Source of the DNA: CAYGBW01 sp964348185
GTDB lineage: Bacteria; Desulfobacterota; BSN033; WVXP01
Direction: 5' to 3'
Assembly (NCBI GenBank): GCA_964348185.1
Contig: CAYGBW010000137.1
Location: 1 to 28,515 of the forward strand
Length of the DNA stretch: 28,515 nucleotides
The first letter of the stretch is position 1; the number at the start of each line of letters is the position of its first letter. The position numbers were made by a program, and so were the translations under genes. Positions 27,728-28,515 of the stretch are shown in pieces. The notes under the pieces were generated by a model, which saw only the letters and a list, made by a program, of their open reading frames with translations, was not told the DNA's origin and did not search any database.

Positions 27728-28171
27728 ATGAGCCGACGAGTCTTGTTGGTGGACGATGACCTTCATGTCCTCGAAATGATGGCTGAAGCCCTTGCGCAAG
27801 AGGGATATGAAATCACGGAGAAAGGAAGTGGCGAGGCAGCGGTGAAGGTGCTGGGACGGAAGGACTTTGAGCTGGTGATCACCGACCTCAATATGTACCA
27901 GGCAGATGGCTTCGCGGTTCTGAAAAAAGCCAGAGAGCGAAATCCCGATACGAGGGTTATTCTTCTTACCGGTGGGACCGACGTAACGTCTCCCCTCCAG
28001 GCTCTTTCACTCGGCTTTGATGACTACATTCCAAAGCCGTGTGGCCTAGAGGAGATCTTTAAGCGGGTGGCCAATTCCTTTCAAGAACTGGAACGTAAGC
28101 GGAGAGTGCCCACCTCGGTTCAATCCAGCCAGCAGATTGCTGTTAGCGCGTCAAGACTGGCCAGTCCATAG
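27728..28171 (+). CDS. single-domain response regulator
   Basis: 147 aa receiver (REC) domain protein. Asp10 and Asp11 in LLVDDD bind Mg2+. Asp53 in LVITDLNM is the phosphorylation site, Thr81 in LLTGG is the switch residue, and Lys103 in IPKPCG completes the set. After the receiver (about 1-120) there are only about 27 residues with no DNA-binding domain, so the output must be by protein contact. No histidine kinase gene is adjacent. The ATG follows AGGG about 7 nt upstream. It is probably co-transcribed with the small exported protein from the sigma-54 promoter, which would make it part of an RpoN-controlled response. Confidence 0.9.
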   Translation: MSRRVLLVDDDLHVLEMMAEALAQEGYEITEKGSGEAAVKVLGRKDFELVITDLNMYQADGFAVLKKARERNPDTRVILLTGGTDVTSPLQALSLGFDDYIPKPCGLEEIFKRVANSFQELERKRRVPTSVQSSQQIAVSASRLASP

Positions 28172-28213
28172 CGTGGCCGATGTCTCGGGGAGTTTCCGAA
28201 GGGAGGATATCCA

Positions 28214-28309
28214 ATGAAGATACTTATCATCTCGATCCTATGCACGATTATCGGAGCCGCACTTCACTCTCTGTGGGATCAATGGAGGAGGACGAGAACG
28301 ACACGATAA
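28214..28309 (+). CDS. small membrane protein of 31 residues
   Basis: A short frame with a strong ribosome site (GGGAGGATA, 6-7 nt before the ATG), 42 nt after the response regulator. The peptide MKILIISILCTIIGAALHSL then WDQWRRTRTTR is one hydrophobic helix (3-20) followed by a basic tail, which would place the tail in the cytoplasm. The stop is followed 6 nt later by a strong hairpin, so it sits where a real last gene would. It has no known family that I recognise. The combination of ribosome site, membrane-helix composition and position argues for a real gene, but 31 codons could occur by chance. Confidence 0.45.
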   Translation: MKILIISILCTIIGAALHSLWDQWRRTRTTR

Positions 28310-28314
28310 AACCA

Positions 28315-28345
28315 ATGGCCGTGATCCTTTGACGATCACAGCCAT
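28315..28345 (+). terminator. hairpin after the 31-residue gene
   Basis: ATGGCCGTGATC, a CTTTGAC loop, GATCACAGCCAT. The 12-bp stem has one G-T pair. No T-run follows, so it is a terminator-like hairpin; it lies 5 nt after the stop at 28309 and probably marks the end of the operon. The rest to 28515 holds nothing I can support. Confidence 0.5.
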
Positions 28346-28515
28346 CTGAGTTGGAGCCCGGACTCCGATGCAGGGGCACATTGGAGCGGTTGCGAAAGTT
28401 CCAGACATCTCTCGTGGCGAAATCTACGTTGCTGGCGTACAGCCAATCGTGCGAACGGTGAGAATGGCAAGAAAGCAAAGAAGACATGGAGATGCAAAAG
28501 AAGTCACCCACAAGG

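Noticed and set aside
28248..28511. 87-codon minus-strand frame at the right edge.
   Set aside because: Serine-rich shadow with no ribosome site; it is antisense to the 31-residue gene and the hairpin.

Overview
This window looks like bacterial chromosome, moderately GC-rich with good Shine-Dalgarno sites, from a Gram-negative organism. The proteins (a DUF3536-type GH57 enzyme, a GlgE pathway, an SLC12-like transporter, an M50 protease with CBS domains and an FtsH paralogue) feel most like Desulfobacterota or a neighbouring phylum. That placement is an inference from protein style, not a measurement.

Layout. (1) 1-9674, minus strand: a tight operon read right to left, glgE, a treS-maltokinase fusion, glgB, treZ and the 5' end of a GH57 gene that runs off the left edge. 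Together these convert trehalose to maltose, then maltose-1-phosphate, then branched alpha-glucan, and can take glucan ends back to trehalose through TreZ; its partner TreY is not in the window. (2) 9675-12896: mechanosensitive channels. There is a 5'-truncated MscS relic behind a good promoter, a very short MscS, an MscL with a zinc-ribbon tail, and a separate MscS on the minus strand. (3) 12897-18323: ion transport. It holds an SLC12-like cation-chloride/amino acid permease, a CorA (GMN) on the minus strand, a free-standing CBM48 glycogen-binding-domain protein and a ZntB-like CorA relative (GIN). (4) 18607-23672: protein quality control. It holds Hsp20, a decayed M50 protease copy, a frameshifted lipoprotein, an intact M50-CBS protease and FtsH. 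(5) 23846-28515: an MFS transporter, a 213-bp MITE-like element, a CNNM/DUF21-CBS protein, then a small exported OB-fold-like protein, a single-domain response regulator and a 31-residue membrane peptide. A near-perfect sigma-54 promoter stands in front of the small exported protein.

Taken together the window reads as a stress island: a compatible-solute and glycogen cycle, osmotic release valves, ion transporters and envelope proteostasis. No single gene is of an unknown class apart from the lipoprotein, the small exported protein and the 31-residue peptide. The most notable observations are the sigma-54 promoter, the MITE-like element, the M50 relic (N- and C-terminal ends of the neighbouring gene with the middle deleted), the frameshifted lipoprotein and the inverted repeats in the mscS/SLC12 divergent promoter region. 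No rRNA, tRNA, CRISPR array or intact transposase gene was seen.
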